Below, piece after piece: positions 12,764 to 25,500 of a stretch of DNA of 64,000 bases (position 1 is the first letter of the stretch; every line of letters starts with the position of its first letter). A program made the translations under genes and the position numbers. The stretch spans positions 62,001-126,000 of the forward strand of contig JADFUC010000168.1 of assembly GCA_019722365.1 (NCBI GenBank), given 5' to 3'. This DNA is from Lithospermum erythrorhizon (taxonomy: Eukaryota > Streptophyta > Magnoliopsida > Boraginales > Boraginaceae). The notes below the pieces were generated by a model. That model saw only the letters and a program-made list of their open reading frames with translations. It had not been told where the DNA came from and did not search any database.

Positions 12764-15262
12764 TATAACTTTGAGCTTCGTTAAATCGTTAAATGTGAGC
12801 TTTCAAAATCTCCTATTACATCACTTAACTTTTAACATTGGACAATTTTGGTCTTTACTTCAAATTGGATGTTAAATTGATAACTCCAAGTTCATGTGAC
12901 TAGCACGTGATTTTTAAATTGATTTGCCAAAAATACCCCTCCATCCAATTCAAAATGTTTTCTTTTTAATTTTGAAAATTTCAATAATGATTTTTAATTG
13001 TTTAACGGTTTTAAAAATACTTAAAAATATTATGTCTTTGGTCGCGTGGCCCGGGTTATCAACAGGTCGTTTTGACGAAGAAATCAAAATTGTTTTAAAT
13101 GTTGAAAGTTCGGTGATGAATATGACGTTTAAAAGTTTAGTGATCCCCAACCAATGATTGAATTTAAAGTTGTATGATCGTCGAATTCAGTGTCACAAAT
13201 TTAGTTAATGAGTTTGAATATTTATTTATTATAATATATATGTTTATACAAATATCTTTTAATGTATACTTATCTTTGAATTTCCAAAATTTTACATTAC
13301 TTCTTAAATATTTTTATAATGTTTCCGAAACATTTCTTATTTTGTTATTCGGAAACAATATACTAAAACGAAACTTTCAACACTTGATTAAGTTATTACA
13401 ACTAATAAAAACGCAATATTTTTTGTCAAATAAAAGATCAAATCAGCATTTACAAAACCCCTCTCCCCTTCTTTGTCCCAAAATTATTGTCGTATTTGTC
13501 CAAATCAAATCAAATACCTTAATTCTATTGGTACGTATACGTATGTAAAGGTACGACCCATATTTTGTATGCTTTTAATTTTTTAATTTCTTTTTCTTTT
13601 TTGTTTAATTCAAGTTATTTTATGTCCTGATAAATTATATGATTTAGTTTGAGCCGATTTGTTACTAATTTATTGTAAATTATGTGTGTTTATTTGAGTT
13701 TAATTGTGGGATTGGAGCATTTGAGATAAAAGTCATGATCTTGAAGTATAATTTCGTGTTTGGATGTTTTTGGTGGATGTGAGTTGGGCTTTATAGAATG
13801 ATCTATCTGCATTATTGTTTTGTAGTTCTAGTTGGTATATTGTTATTTTTTCCTCCTTCCATTAAAGACGAGTTTATTGATTTTAGGGGCGTTCGATCAA
13901 TTTGCCAATTCGTAGGATGACACGTAAAATTTTATATTTTTGTTATAAAAAGTTGACGTAGTGGGTGCTTAATGTGTGAGGAACTGGCACGCCATTAGGA
14001 TATGATCTAGATTTTTGGTGCATTGGTTTATTACTCCCTATATCCCGGGTGGTTTATTTGGCTTGGGGTGAACTAGGTGAATGGAGGTTAAATTTTGAAT
14101 TCATCCTGGTTTGGGTTCTATTTTTATACTCACCTAGGTTAAACAAAGTTAAATGCTACACTTCGATTAAACTAGATTCATCGTGTTTTCGTTAACCCCA
14201 AATTGGGGTGTAATATAGATAAATGGTATTTTTAGTTACGTTCCATCTTAGTTCACCTCGACAATGAAAATAATGTCCAAACAACATTTAAAATATTCAT
14301 TTCGATTAACCTCAACTAGTTTAATTTTTAAGATTTACCCTCACCTAGGTTAATTTCTAACTCAAATATTTTTTAATATGTTATATTATATTTGGGCAAA
14401 AATATGTAAAAATATTTTATTTACTATTAACATGATATTTTTTTATTCAAATCAAAGTTGTGTGTCAATTAAAAATGCAAAGTTTGTTGATTTTAACCAT
14501 TGAATAAAAAAATACAATCTTTTAGGGATGAAGATCGTATATGATTTTTCACTCTTGATAGCGGCTGAATTTAGAGATTTGTATCGTGGTTGGATTACTT
14601 CATTCACTGTTTGGGTCTATGATCTGTGAAAGAGTTAAAGTGGATCATTAGCATGATATGTTTTGTTGTTGGCTTGTTGCTGTATGACTCTTATCAGACG
14701 AGAATGTCGCGATATTTAGTCTACGTAGTGGGTTGGGTTTCTTTCATTTGTTCCTTTGGTACTCTTTGCATGCTTAATTATAATGGGAAGACATCTAGGA
14801 TATCGTTTGCCAACTTGTAGTAGATTCTGCATTTTTCACTTCTTTTTGCATAGTCTGTATGCATGTGGAATATACTGTTTGGTATTTTGTTGCTTGGCAG
14901 CTGGGTTTAGCCATTATTGGAGGATAAGCACATAGACATATTTATTTTCACCATTCCACACATATTGTAGGCATTTGAGAGGCACAAACAGGAAAGCTTC
15001 CATCTATCAACTATTGATTCCGGATCTTCTTTGTCGTTATTCTCACATCTACAGAGACTACATGTAAGGATTAAATAATAGTATCCTATCACTATCATTA
15101 ATAGACAAGTACGGAGTAGTAAGTTTCGATGAATATATGCATGTTTCGAGGATGATGGACCTTCCCTGTTTGTAGACATCCTCTCATGCTCTTCTCATGT
15201 ACATTTGATTAACTTATTTTCTATTTAGACAGTAGCACTGCAGCTAAGAACCAGTGACTAGA
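12764..15262 (+). promoter_or_regulatory. Upstream region of the SEC22-like gene
   Basis: This is AT-rich intergenic DNA. A pyrimidine-rich stretch at about 13455-13480 followed by possible donor GTACGTATACG near 13530 could be a 5' untranslated exon. TTTCTATTTAGACAG at about 15218-15232 could be the acceptor of a leader intron ending just before the start codon. Plant SEC22 genes often have leader introns, but this assignment is an inference. The frames at 13174-13548 and 14626-14820 have no recognised domain. About 14030-14350 may hold a small transposon. Confidence 0.3.
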
Positions 15263-17394
15263 ATGGTGAAGTTGACTATGATTGCTCGTGTTACGGATGG
15301 CCTTCCACTAGCTGAGGGACTGGATGATGGTCGTGATATGCCAGATTCTGAATTCTACAAGCAGCAAGTCAAAGCATTATTCAAGAATCTCTCGAGGGGT
15401 CAGAATGAGGCTTCAAGAATGTCTGTTGAAACTGGTCCATATGTCTTCCAGTATCCTTTTGCTGTGATTTATGGAGTTCTTAATTATCACATCCCTAGTA
15501 TAAATAGTTGATATTTAATCACCATTGTGGCTAGAAACCTAGTGTAGATTTTTCTCTTAATGTGATATCCAGCCTAAGATTTTTAAATCAATATTTTTCT
15601 TTTGCCACCGGTTCATAGTAGTTCTGCATGATCCGGTAGTTTAATGGAAGTGACGGGAAATAATATTTGAATAAACTTGATTGTGTACATCAAATATTGA
15701 GATATTATTGGATACATGTTTCATTCTGGATCTTTTGCTGATAATAGCCAAAAAAGTGTGTAACCAATGAAAGCACTAGATATATCACCTAACTTTTCAT
15801 AGATGCATGCTTTGTCTGCACCAATTGCTACATACGGATCAGAAATAACTCTATGGGTTCACATATATTTACCCGACTTTAAATCTTTAGGAGAACAATG
15901 AACTTGGCTAATGCATGCATTCTTTAATGATTTTTCAGAATTCAGACATATGCTCATGTATAATGAATTAGTAGTTTATCATTTCAGTTCGGGGTCCTTG
16001 TATACATGCTGGAAGTTTTACCATTTGGAATTCTTCTTAACTTCAGTTTTACAGTTATATAATTGAAGGGCGTGTTTGTTATCTGACAATGTGTGATCGT
16101 TCGTATCCTAAGAAACTCGCTTTCCAGTATTTGGAAGACCTCAGGAATGAATTTGAGCGTGTTAACGGGAATCAAATAGAAACTGCTGCTAGACCTTATG
16201 CTTTTATAAAATTTGGTGCGTCTTGCTCTTATATTCTCTTTTATTTATTACCACTTCCTATTCATTTATTATTATCTTGTGTTTTATTTTTTATCGGGCT
16301 TTAACTTTAAAGATACATTCATCCAAAAGACAAAGAAATTGTACCAAGACACAAGGACTCAAAGGAACATTTCAAAGTTGAATGATGAACTTTATGAAGT
16401 TCACCAAATAATGACTCGTAATGTGCAGGAAGTTCTTGGTGTTGGTGAAAAGCTAGACCGTAAGTTGGCCATTGAAGTCTTCTATTTTTTATTTTGTTTT
16501 TTCTGGTTCTCTTATTTAAACATTATATCTTGTGCATAGGTTTTCCTGCAGTTTCTTATATTTCAATTTTACAGAGGTCAGTCAGATGTCTAGCCGTTTG
16601 ACATCTGAGTCTCGCATTTACGCTGATAAAGCAAAAGATTTGAATCGCCAGGTCAGTGAAATGCATGCTAATTAGATGCTTCTTCTAGTTAGTGATTCAT
16701 ATTTCGCGTCATTTTATAACTAGGGAGGTGGCGTTAGTGCATGGGCATTTCTGTTGGATGTGAAACATCCTTTTGTATAGGCATCAACTGCCTTTAGTAA
16801 TGTAAGATTTACTTGCTATGGAGTACTTCTAGGTTCTCAGTCAATATCCCACCTGAAGGCTTAGCAAATAACTAAAGAAGGTGCTATGTCACTTGATTTA
16901 ACTACGTTTAGAGGAACTAGTCACACATTTATAACATTCTTACAATTTTTTTAATATCCGTGCACTTTTACTTTCATGCATAATTGGATCTCATATGTTG
17001 CCACTTTTAGCCATCTGATCAAACTTAGGTTGATGAGTTATATGATTGAGAATGCACATTATGGACAGTCATAATGTGTGGACAATCAAGATGTCCTGTA
17101 TGCTTCTTTGCTTATTTATCATGAAAGACATGTAACATGTATCTCCTTCAGTTAATTTTTGTGAAGTTAAGAAATTTAGCAAGTTATATCTGCAATCTAG
17201 TTTATATGTGCTGTTGTTGTGCTTTTATTGTACTACACAGACTTTTTGCATCCCCAACCATGTTCTCCTCCTTTACTCCAAGTAATAATATATAAATGGT
17301 GTGAGGCTTGTCTTAATTTGTTTAATACTGTCACTGTCCTCTATATCGATTGATACAAGTCTTCTTTAAAATGCAGGCTTTATTAAAGAGGTGA
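15263..17394 (+). CDS. SEC22: SEC22-like longin R-SNARE (vesicle transport protein), anchor exon damaged
   Basis: Exons are 15263-15450, 16055-16215, 16313-16459 and 16575-16651. All have GT..AG borders and together they give 191 codons. The product starts MVKLTMIARVTDGLPLAEGL, typical of plant SEC22, and carries the N-terminal longin domain (about residues 1-130, with the CYLTMCDRSYPKK stretch). The SNARE helix follows (about 131-191: KLYQDTRTQRN, MTRNVQEVLGVGEKL, RIYADKAKDLNRQ). SEC22 works as an R-SNARE in ER-Golgi membrane fusion. Plant members are about 218 residues and end in a transmembrane anchor finishing NKLW. Here the fifth exon begins at 17377 with ALLKR and then TGA, giving about 196 residues with no anchor. 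The ATG at 15263 is chosen by family alignment; the GTG nine bases upstream is not a start. Exons 1-4 look functional, but the intact gene product is doubtful. Confidence 0.85.
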
Positions 17395-17463
17395 ATTGTC
17401 ACTTAATTGTCCTTGCAGATTGGTTATTCTCCACAATCTGGCTCAAGGAATAAACTCTGGTGA
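17377..17463 (+). pseudogene. SEC22: Decayed last exon of SEC22 (transmembrane anchor)
   Basis: After acceptor ATGCAG the text matches the start of the family's last exon (GCTTTA..., ALIRKW in relatives), with TGA where tryptophan is expected. The rest still resembles anchor-coding DNA (ATTGTCCTTG ... TCTGGCTCAAG) and ends in the hallmark AATAAACTCTGGTGA (NKLW-stop) at 17449-17463. The span is 87 bases against 84 expected, with internal indels. A second acceptor (CCTTGCAG, ending 17418) would give a 14-residue tail ending NKLW, again without a hydrophobic anchor. Confidence 0.65.
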
Positions 17464-20102
17464 TACTTTTTACTATGTGATGATTAGATTGTTTAGTTTG
17501 CTGCACGTAACGATTAATCTATTTGAATAGAAAGGGAGACTGGATCTACATGCACCCCCCATTGAAGTCTCCAATCTTGCTGTATGGTCACTAAGTTTTG
17601 TTCTTTTTCCAAACCTCATTATGTTAACTACTCTTTCTAGGCGACCGGAGAAGAAAACATGCCATTTGGCTTAAGAGAGAGACTGTTTAAAAGGAAATTT
17701 ATTTCAACATCTATAAGTTATCTGGACATTTAATGTGACATCTCATCTGCCCTGTTTGTTTGGGTTTGTTTCTATATATACAAATGTCTTCTTCTATAAT
17801 GATAATTTTGGTACTCTACCTATGATAGTGTCACTCAACAGTAGAGTAAAATATAAAGTATAACATCGTTGTGGTGTGTTATTATCAAATGTGAACTGCT
17901 AAAATCTTTGGTCTTATCTAAAAAATAGAAAAGAGAATACATCTATAAATTATAATATCGAAACTGCATTACAGCAAAAGACTAATTTGGAATTGGAAAC
18001 TGAAGCATATCATCTGCTTATATTGTCGCTGCGTGAGACATGAACGTATGTGGACTTACTATTGCTGTGTGGTAGAAATGTCTTGCTTCCCAGCTTGTTA
18101 TGGGGTTTACACTGGCTGGTCGGTTTGGTTCGAGATGTTATGTTAGAATTAAATGAAATGTAAATATTAAAATCAATTGATTGTGCATGAATAAAACAAA
18201 GGATCTTGATAATGCCATTAAAACCATCTGTTCTATTATTGAGTGGTTCTGTTTGCCTCCACCAGGTCGAGTTTAGTTGAGATATTTTGTTTTTCTTCAA
18301 TTTTTAACAAATAAGTTGATTTATGGTATATAGTTAAGTTTATCGGCTAACTAGCAATCAATCTTATGGCTCCTAAATTATCGTATTCACCAAATATCCG
18401 CTACGTTTGAATTTGTTTGTTTGATCGTTTATGTTTGTAATTCTTTATAATTTAATGGATTGTAGAATTTAAGTATTTGCGTCTTATATAAAATTATTTA
18501 TTAAATGAGGGTAAAAAATGAATATCAATAATTTTTTTTTTAAAATTGGACAATTAAAGTTGGATATCAAGTATTATAAAAATTAGTCTCAGTAAGAAGT
18601 TGGACGGAGGATTTAATACTAAGATGCTAATGACTGGGAAGCAAATAAGATCCTACCATAAATAACATATATTTACACAATAAAAATTGGCTTTACTTGG
18701 ATTCTAGCCGTCAAACAATGACATGTGAGTGGGTTCACATCAGTAAATTATTAGGAGTAACCTAGAGAACAAATAAGATCCTACCATAAATAACATATAT
18801 TTACACAATATAAATTGGCTTGGATTCTATGCATCAAGCAATGACATGGTAGGTTCACATCAATAATAAGTGTACACAAATAATTTATTTAACATAAACT
18901 CTATTTTCAATTCAATCATCCATCAAAATAAGATTAATAGTAAGGATGTCATCAGACCGAGTAACTCAATGTCTACTTGATACTCGAGTCAAAAGCATAC
19001 ATCTATCAGCTCATTTGATGAAATCAAGAATCAAATATTGTCCGATATGGCATGATATAAGCATGGTAATTATCACTGCGATAAAAGTCATTTAACATAC
19101 TTGTTTAAACTTGACTTAATAATGAACAAAATGACCATATAACATATTTACCGATTGATAGCAGCCAAACCCCCATTCGGCCCGACATTAGAGTGGTCGG
19201 GTTGCGTAGGAAAATCACTAGAAACTCTAAACAACCATGATTATTTGACTCGATAAAGTGTTTATCAGGCAATCTGACACCTAATAAATCAAGTAGTTGC
19301 TAACCTGAGGAATTGGGCAATATGTTTAGGTGGTGAAAAGAGTGCATATAAATGCACGATTAATTTGTTTCGAACTAAACTTATGACAATTTTACCATTT
19401 ATATATAAGGGGACGTTTTTTACTGAACGTGTGAAAACAAAATCACAACAAATTTTGCTTGATAGTTGTATGTGCGCAAATATCTCTCTACATAAAGTGT
19501 AGTGTCATTATTTTCAATATTATTTCTCTTGTAAAATGAATCAGGCTCGATTGGAGTGGAGGCTTTGATGACAGCCTTGATAAGTAAGCGCTTAGGTATA
19601 TGATTTCCGGCCAAAGAAAGTGTTTGTAGAAGAATCGAGACTTTCTATGCTTAGTTAGCTCTACTGCTTACATTTTTAGTCAATATTATCAATTATTTGG
19701 AGTTGCAGATTGGAATGAAATGTGTAAGTATCAATAAAATGAGAATAATTAATCTTTCAATTAGATTTAGGTATTTAAGGATGAATGAAATGATGCCAAC
19801 TTTTCATAATCACACTTCCCCACCCCCTCAAAGTATTGAAAAAGGATAAATTGACCCTTGAAGTTCTGAACGTTGCAGATTGCTTCTTGAACCGTTATAG
19901 AGAAAAACGATATGCAATCTGTCCATTTTCCTGATACTTTGAAATGTATATACAATTAAGACATGACTTTTTTTTATCCGAATTGAATTCATTATAAGTT
20001 TAACTCTAATATAGGTGGCACTTAGAAAGTAATGTACTTGTTAGGTTTTGAAAAATTAAAAAAGGAAGAAGAGAAACATAACGTGCTACTCAACAAATAA
20101 TA
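17464..20102. other. Intergenic DNA after SEC22
   Basis: AT-rich sequence without a supportable gene. The first few hundred bases probably include the 3' untranslated region. The only clear structure is the duplication at 18642-18866. Short frames at 18010-18300 and 19420-19614 have no recognisable domains. Confidence 0.4.
18642..18866 (+). repeat. Tandem direct duplication, 128-bp period
   Basis: A segment starting CAAATAAGATCCTACC and running through ATATATTTACACAAT, then ATGACATG and GTTCACATCA, occurs at 18642 and again at 18770. The second copy has a few small deletions. Confidence 0.85.
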
Positions 20103-21306
20103 TAGCTATATATAAGGATGTTTTAGATTCGATTCGATCGGTCTTTCCGATTTTTTATGTGAAATCGATTCTATCAGTTTTTTAAATACATTAACCATGT
20201 CGATTGAAAATTAATTTGGTTTAAATCGATCTAGTTGATGTCGGTTTTCATGTTTAGATGGTTCGGTTTGGTCGATCTTTCGATTTTATAACAAGAACAT
20301 CTCCATCAGTCAAAAGATTGTCCATTTCTTATTTTGGATCAAAGCCGTAAGCTTTTGGCCAGTGAATTAATTTCATTGATAAGAAATAATATGGCGTGTG
20401 GGATGTTAGATTCGTTTCAATATATATTTTGAAATATCAGCTTTTTATAATTTTTCTGGCATATAATTAAAGAGATAATGTTTTAAGTGTTGTCTTGAAG
20501 ATGTGAAAGTCGAAATGGAGCAATCTTTTTTGAAATGAATGGAGTAATATATTAAAAAGTTCGCTGATAAAAACATATTTTTTCGCACAACCAGTCAAAA
20601 TTCGTAAGTACATCATTTAAGCAAGGAATCATAATAGTGATTCTAATTCTCAAACATACAATTACTATTTGACATAAAACATAAAAGATATATGATATAA
20701 TATTATATATAAAATACATAATATTATGGAAAAGTAAAATATAAATAATACACTACATTTCTCTTCTTCCCAAAATTGGGGTTGGTTATATTCTTAATCA
20801 ATTTTGTGTGTAAGTTTCCGGCATTATTAGGTGTTAACCTGCTCCTAAAAATATTGATGACTCATAGACATACTCGTGGCTCAAAAGCAACATTTGATAC
20901 AGCTGTAATCAAAACGTCTTGCTTTTTAGCTTTGGGCAAAATAGAATATTTCTCAAAGTTTAAAGGTTATACTTTAAAGGTTTGGACTTTGTGCTATTGG
21001 TTTGGAGTTGACTTTTGATGTGGACTATTTTTTAATTAAAAAAATTGTGTAATAATCTATTTTAAAAATATAAAAATTAAATGAACAATTTAAAAATATT
21101 CCAAATATAAATATTTTAAACAAAATATATATATGGTCAGTTCGGCCCGATTTTAGTTCAGTTTAATACTAAAACAAAGGAGCTGATTATTTTTGTCGAT
21201 TTGTTTTGTAATCGTTTGAATCTTATTCTTTTTCTGTGAAATTGGTTAAAATTTGGTTCTATTATTTTTCGGTTTGAGCAGAGGCAAGCATCTCTAGCTA
21301 TATATA
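20103..21306. mobile_element. hAT-like non-autonomous element with flanking duplication
   Basis: About 1.18 kb between two copies of TAGCTATATATA (20103-20114 and 21295-21306), which can contain the 8-bp target duplication typical of hAT elements. The left end begins AGGATGTTTTAGATTC and the right end, complemented, begins GAGATGCTTGCCTCTG. These are weak terminal inverted repeats. Both subterminal zones are rich in TCGGTTTGG-like words, as in many plant hAT derivatives. The 80-codon frame at 20776-21018 is not a transposase I recognise. Confidence 0.5.
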
Positions 21307-22329
21307 TTATTACGAAGTGAAGGCCAACTGGTTGGTGACCTCGTTTGCTCATCAATCATCCAACTCTTCTGGCTGCCAACTTCAACAATCATCAAGGTGA
21401 AAGCAATGATACTGTTTCTTAGTCTATGATTTCTGAACAAAACCCACCCTTTTCACTGGTTTTGTAAAGGAAAACAAAAGAAGCCTTAATAAAGCTTAAG
21501 TTTTGTAAACAATGCCCACAAGATCAACCACTCTTACCAACAAACTTACAAAATGCTTCCTAGCCTTATATAAACTCTTAACTTCCAACAATCAATGTAT
21601 TCCATCTGCATAATACAGAAACTGTGTTTCATCCTCAATTCTACACGAGAAGATGTCGATAAATTTATCCGAGGAGAGAAGAGGAGAGGAAAGGAAAAGA
21701 AAGAAGAAGATACAAGCTGGAGAAGCAGGGTACATGCAACGCTGCTTGGAACTCGGTTCAAGCTGTTGCATGTGCCCTGTTCTCCAGGTTGGAACTTCTT
21801 CTTTGCATATTTACAAGAAAGATATCAAGCTGAAGTGCCATTCACATAGATGACAATAAACGACTAAGGTAAATCCCTTCCCTCTTTCTTTTGGATCAAA
21901 CCATCAATGCAACACTGGGAATGGAGGCTTTTGCATACAGTTTGACATCACCTACATATTTGAGTTGTGTTGCTTGTTGCATAATATTCCAACTAAATTA
22001 AGCACAAACTAAGAATTGGCAACCACTAAATCTCTGGATCAAATTATAACTGTCTTCACAATACTAAACATCTTCCAGTCTTCTACATTAAATCTAAAAA
22101 CCAAAGCCTATTAGTTGCATGTGTTACTTGTAGACTCATACAACTTTGCAAGGATCGAACTGCAGAATATGTTATTAATTAACTGATCAATTTTCAAATG
22201 AAGAGGTCTACCTCTTTTTTTTCATATACTAAGCGACGATGAAAGAGGTCTACCTCTATGAATAATGGGTGATTCAACTGTGGTAAAATGCACAGACCCA
22301 TACTAAACGCTAAAAGACAGGCAAATGTT
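21307..22329. other. Intergenic DNA with an unrecognised short frame
   Basis: A 66-codon plus-strand frame at 21653-21853 (MSINLSEERRGEER..., lysine/arginine-rich, then a cluster of cysteines CCMCP) lies downstream of the TATA-like CTTATATAAAC at about 21565. It overlaps another open frame (21595-21849), has no family I know, and may be chance. Two copies of a small palindrome occur at 22202-22257. Confidence 0.25.
22202..22257. repeat. Paired short hairpin motif
   Basis: AGAGGTCTACCTCT (arms AGAGGT and ACCTCT) occurs at 22202-22215 and again at 22244-22257. Confidence 0.8.
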
Positions 22330-22379
22330 GTTTCTAATACAGGAAAGAACATTCTAATTTACACTTGTAAATATAATTT

Positions 22380-22565
22380 ATCACTGAGAAAGGTGTTATG
22401 AATATGGTAAAACGATAATAAGTAAACGAGGAATAATAAATGGGTGGAAAAATATCTTTTTTATTATTTACATTTATTGTGTAGAATCTGATATAATGAG
22501 TTAATACATTTATGAAACACAACATACAATAATAAGGTGGCTTCATAAATAACTTGGTAAATCAT
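22380..22565 (-). repeat. Left (3') LTR remnant of the 22-27 kb Copia element
   Basis: It matches 27180-27370 in scattered blocks, including AATATCTTTT and AATAATAAGGT. Its outer border is uncertain. Confidence 0.4.
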
Positions 22566-25500
22566 TAGCGGTGATTCTTCGTCAAGTTGATTTCCGTTTC
22601 TTGGTAAGCGACTTTAGTTATTGAGGCGATAGTATATATTGTTCAATGCTTGCTCTCGCCGGATGTCAGGTGTCAGCAAGTATGCCGTTAAATCTTACAC
22701 AAGGAAAAAACCCGTGCGGGGATAAAAAATCAAGTAAGGAAAAAAGAGTGTATTATTTTAATATCGCTACAATGTTGCCTCATTCACAAAACCTTATCGG
22801 GGAGAAAGCCCGTTTTGAGATGAAACCTTGATTAAGAAAAAAAAAAAAGTCTGATGCGTCTTAACTTTCACTCGTGACTCGTCAGCGAAAATCCATTTAA
22901 TTCGACTGATGGTCACTATCTTCTGGATATTTATTTAAATATTGAAGAATTGCAGGGAGTGACTTAATTAAAATATCCTACTTTGGATTATCCTTAAATC
23001 AATTTGTTGAACATCCCAGTTTCACCATTTTCACAGCGAAGATCATGGGTAGGGAAGAACACTGATATATATTGTTCTATCTCGTTTGGCAGTATGGAAG
23101 TCTTTTTTAACTATCTGTCGTATAATTATTATCCATAAAGATCGTCGGGACCAACTTTCATATGATAAATCATAAGTAATATGGATACGCTGAATCATGT
23201 TATTCCTCGATCGAAATGCATTCCGACTTTCTTCTTTGCGTTTAAGATTTAGCGTGGTTGTCGTTTAACGACAGTTAAATAGTCACTGGAAAAAATCGTG
23301 TGGGACAAAAACCTGAGTGAGACAAAAATATGACCAATTCTTTAGATATCTTTAAAGTAATTACTCTGCATTAAGAATATACAGAGAAAAATCCGATTGG
23401 GAAAAAACTTCGGTAAAAAGAGTCTGATGCATGTCGTATCTCCTTACGATAAGATCGTCGTTACATATATCGTATCTTACACGATGAGATCTTTAGTTTA
23501 GATGATTCAAGTAGAATAATCAAATACTGCTACAAGCGTTTGTTAATGTTATTACGTGATTAGGCAATCGTGTATCGGTTAATAAGATATACATTAGAAT
23601 TCCCAGTGCTTTGAGGCCAGGGATTCGTGTCTTCCAGGGCAGATGTTAAATTATCTTGTAAATCTCGTTTAATTGAGGGAACTCTCTCTGAAGTATGAAT
23701 TTAATTCATAATTATATGTCAATTGGCCTTTGTATGTATACCTTTATAAGGCATTTGATTCAAAAGGGTGATTATCGCTTGTCTTGTTTAACAGAAATGA
23801 AAACTCTGAAGTTCTTGTAGCCTTACATATATTAATGATAATTTATTTAACTTAGAACTTCTTCTAGAGTAAATCCAATAATAACGATCAACAATAATGT
23901 AATATGATGTCAACCGCAAATAATTCAAATGTCTATAAATTTCCATTGAAAGTAAACAAATATATCCAGCCACAATCGCGTTGGAGGCATAATATTACAA
24001 AGTTAAGCGTGTATGACATACTATTAAATTTGCCCAGCATATCCATTGTCTTGAATAAAATGATAACGTGTAAATAGAAGTAATCTGTAATGCAGTTCGA
24101 ACTTGTAATCAATGCTGGGATGGCTTTTAAATATTCAAAATATTTAACTTCTTCCAATCGAGTTAAGTTCCACACAGGATCAATTTGTACTTCAGGCGTC
24201 GCTAACTTTCTTTCTAAATAACATACCAATCCGCATACATGTATTGGCATTATCTGCGCATTTCTCGGCGTACTATATTGCCAGCATCCTTCATAATCAG
24301 TGCCTTATTTATTGCTACCAAATATATATAATTTCGATACCGATAAATCCGCAAGAAAGTGTATGTGACACTATAATTCGATTGAAATACTTGTAGGGTC
24401 TAATCTTTTAATAGTAAATCTTATTTCAATTATTTGCATACGATATATTACGTATGAGTATCATATTTGATTGAACTTGGTCCTAAATTTCTCGGCGCTT
24501 ATATAGAGTTTCGTTAGGCTACATTGGTATATATTTCACTGAGTATCATATTTCATTAGGCTTTGAGTCTAAATTTCTCACTAATATAATGAGTTTCGTT
24601 TACTCTTGATTACATATTTTCTCTTTGACCATTCAGCAAATATATATATATACTTATGTCTATAAGCTTAAGGAGATAGATTTCGGATCCTCAATATTCT
24701 TTCATTATAAAAACTCTTTAATTCTATGCAATATTTATTATCGACAATCCTTTAATTTTTGGTTTCTACGTGTTTAAGATACTTGAGGATCTCGTTATGT
24801 AGTCATGAATTTCGTTGTAAATGTATTTCTGAACATTGGACCTTTAGCTTATTAAATGATATGTTCACGTCTTATACCGATGTGATATTCTCTAAGCTTA
24901 AATGCTTCAATGTAGTTTCTTATTGGTGGAACTATATCATTTATATAGGTTCTTGGGAACCTCCGGCCTCTATTTTGAGTGTTTCTGACTATATAAGGCT
25001 TCGTTGTTGTTTTCTTTGAGGTTGAAATTTATTGATAGTGAAGCTTACAGTTGTGTCAACTATTAAATGTTGCCTAGCAGCTTTAAGTTCGTATTTATTA
25101 AATTTTTTAGGATCATCTAACATGAGGATATTTCAATTCGAAGATAATCTACTAGGTTGTACACTATTCTCCCTTGATGTTGAAAACATTTTCTGATAAT
25201 ACTTAAATAAATTAATTTTCATTTCATTTCAAGTATATAGATGTCATTACGCTTGCAGATACATAATAACCATTTAAAAAGTCATCATTTGTGCACATGG
25301 AAATAGAGAATATATGATACACGCATAAGCTGAAATAAATATGTGGTTTCACGACCAAACCAACTATACCGGGAAGTTTATAATAATTTGGCATATGCGA
25401 ACAAGTGTTTACTCATTGGTCTGACGTTTCTCGATGATCGGTGAGGTGTTACTGTTGGCGTCTTACATAACCGATCCAAAGAAATTTGCTGACTGACTCA

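Noticed and set aside
13174..13548. 124-codon plus-strand frame, rich in Phe, Leu, Ile and Asn
   Set aside because: Its composition mirrors AT-rich DNA, and it overlaps the probable leader of SEC22. No domain is recognisable.
14626..14820. Frame with two hydrophobic stretches, like a small membrane protein
   Set aside because: It begins at GTG, sits in the probable leader intron of SEC22, and matches no family I know.
16213..16539. 108-codon frame inside SEC22
   Set aside because: It is exon 3 read through both flanking introns. The hydrophobic ends are intron sequence.
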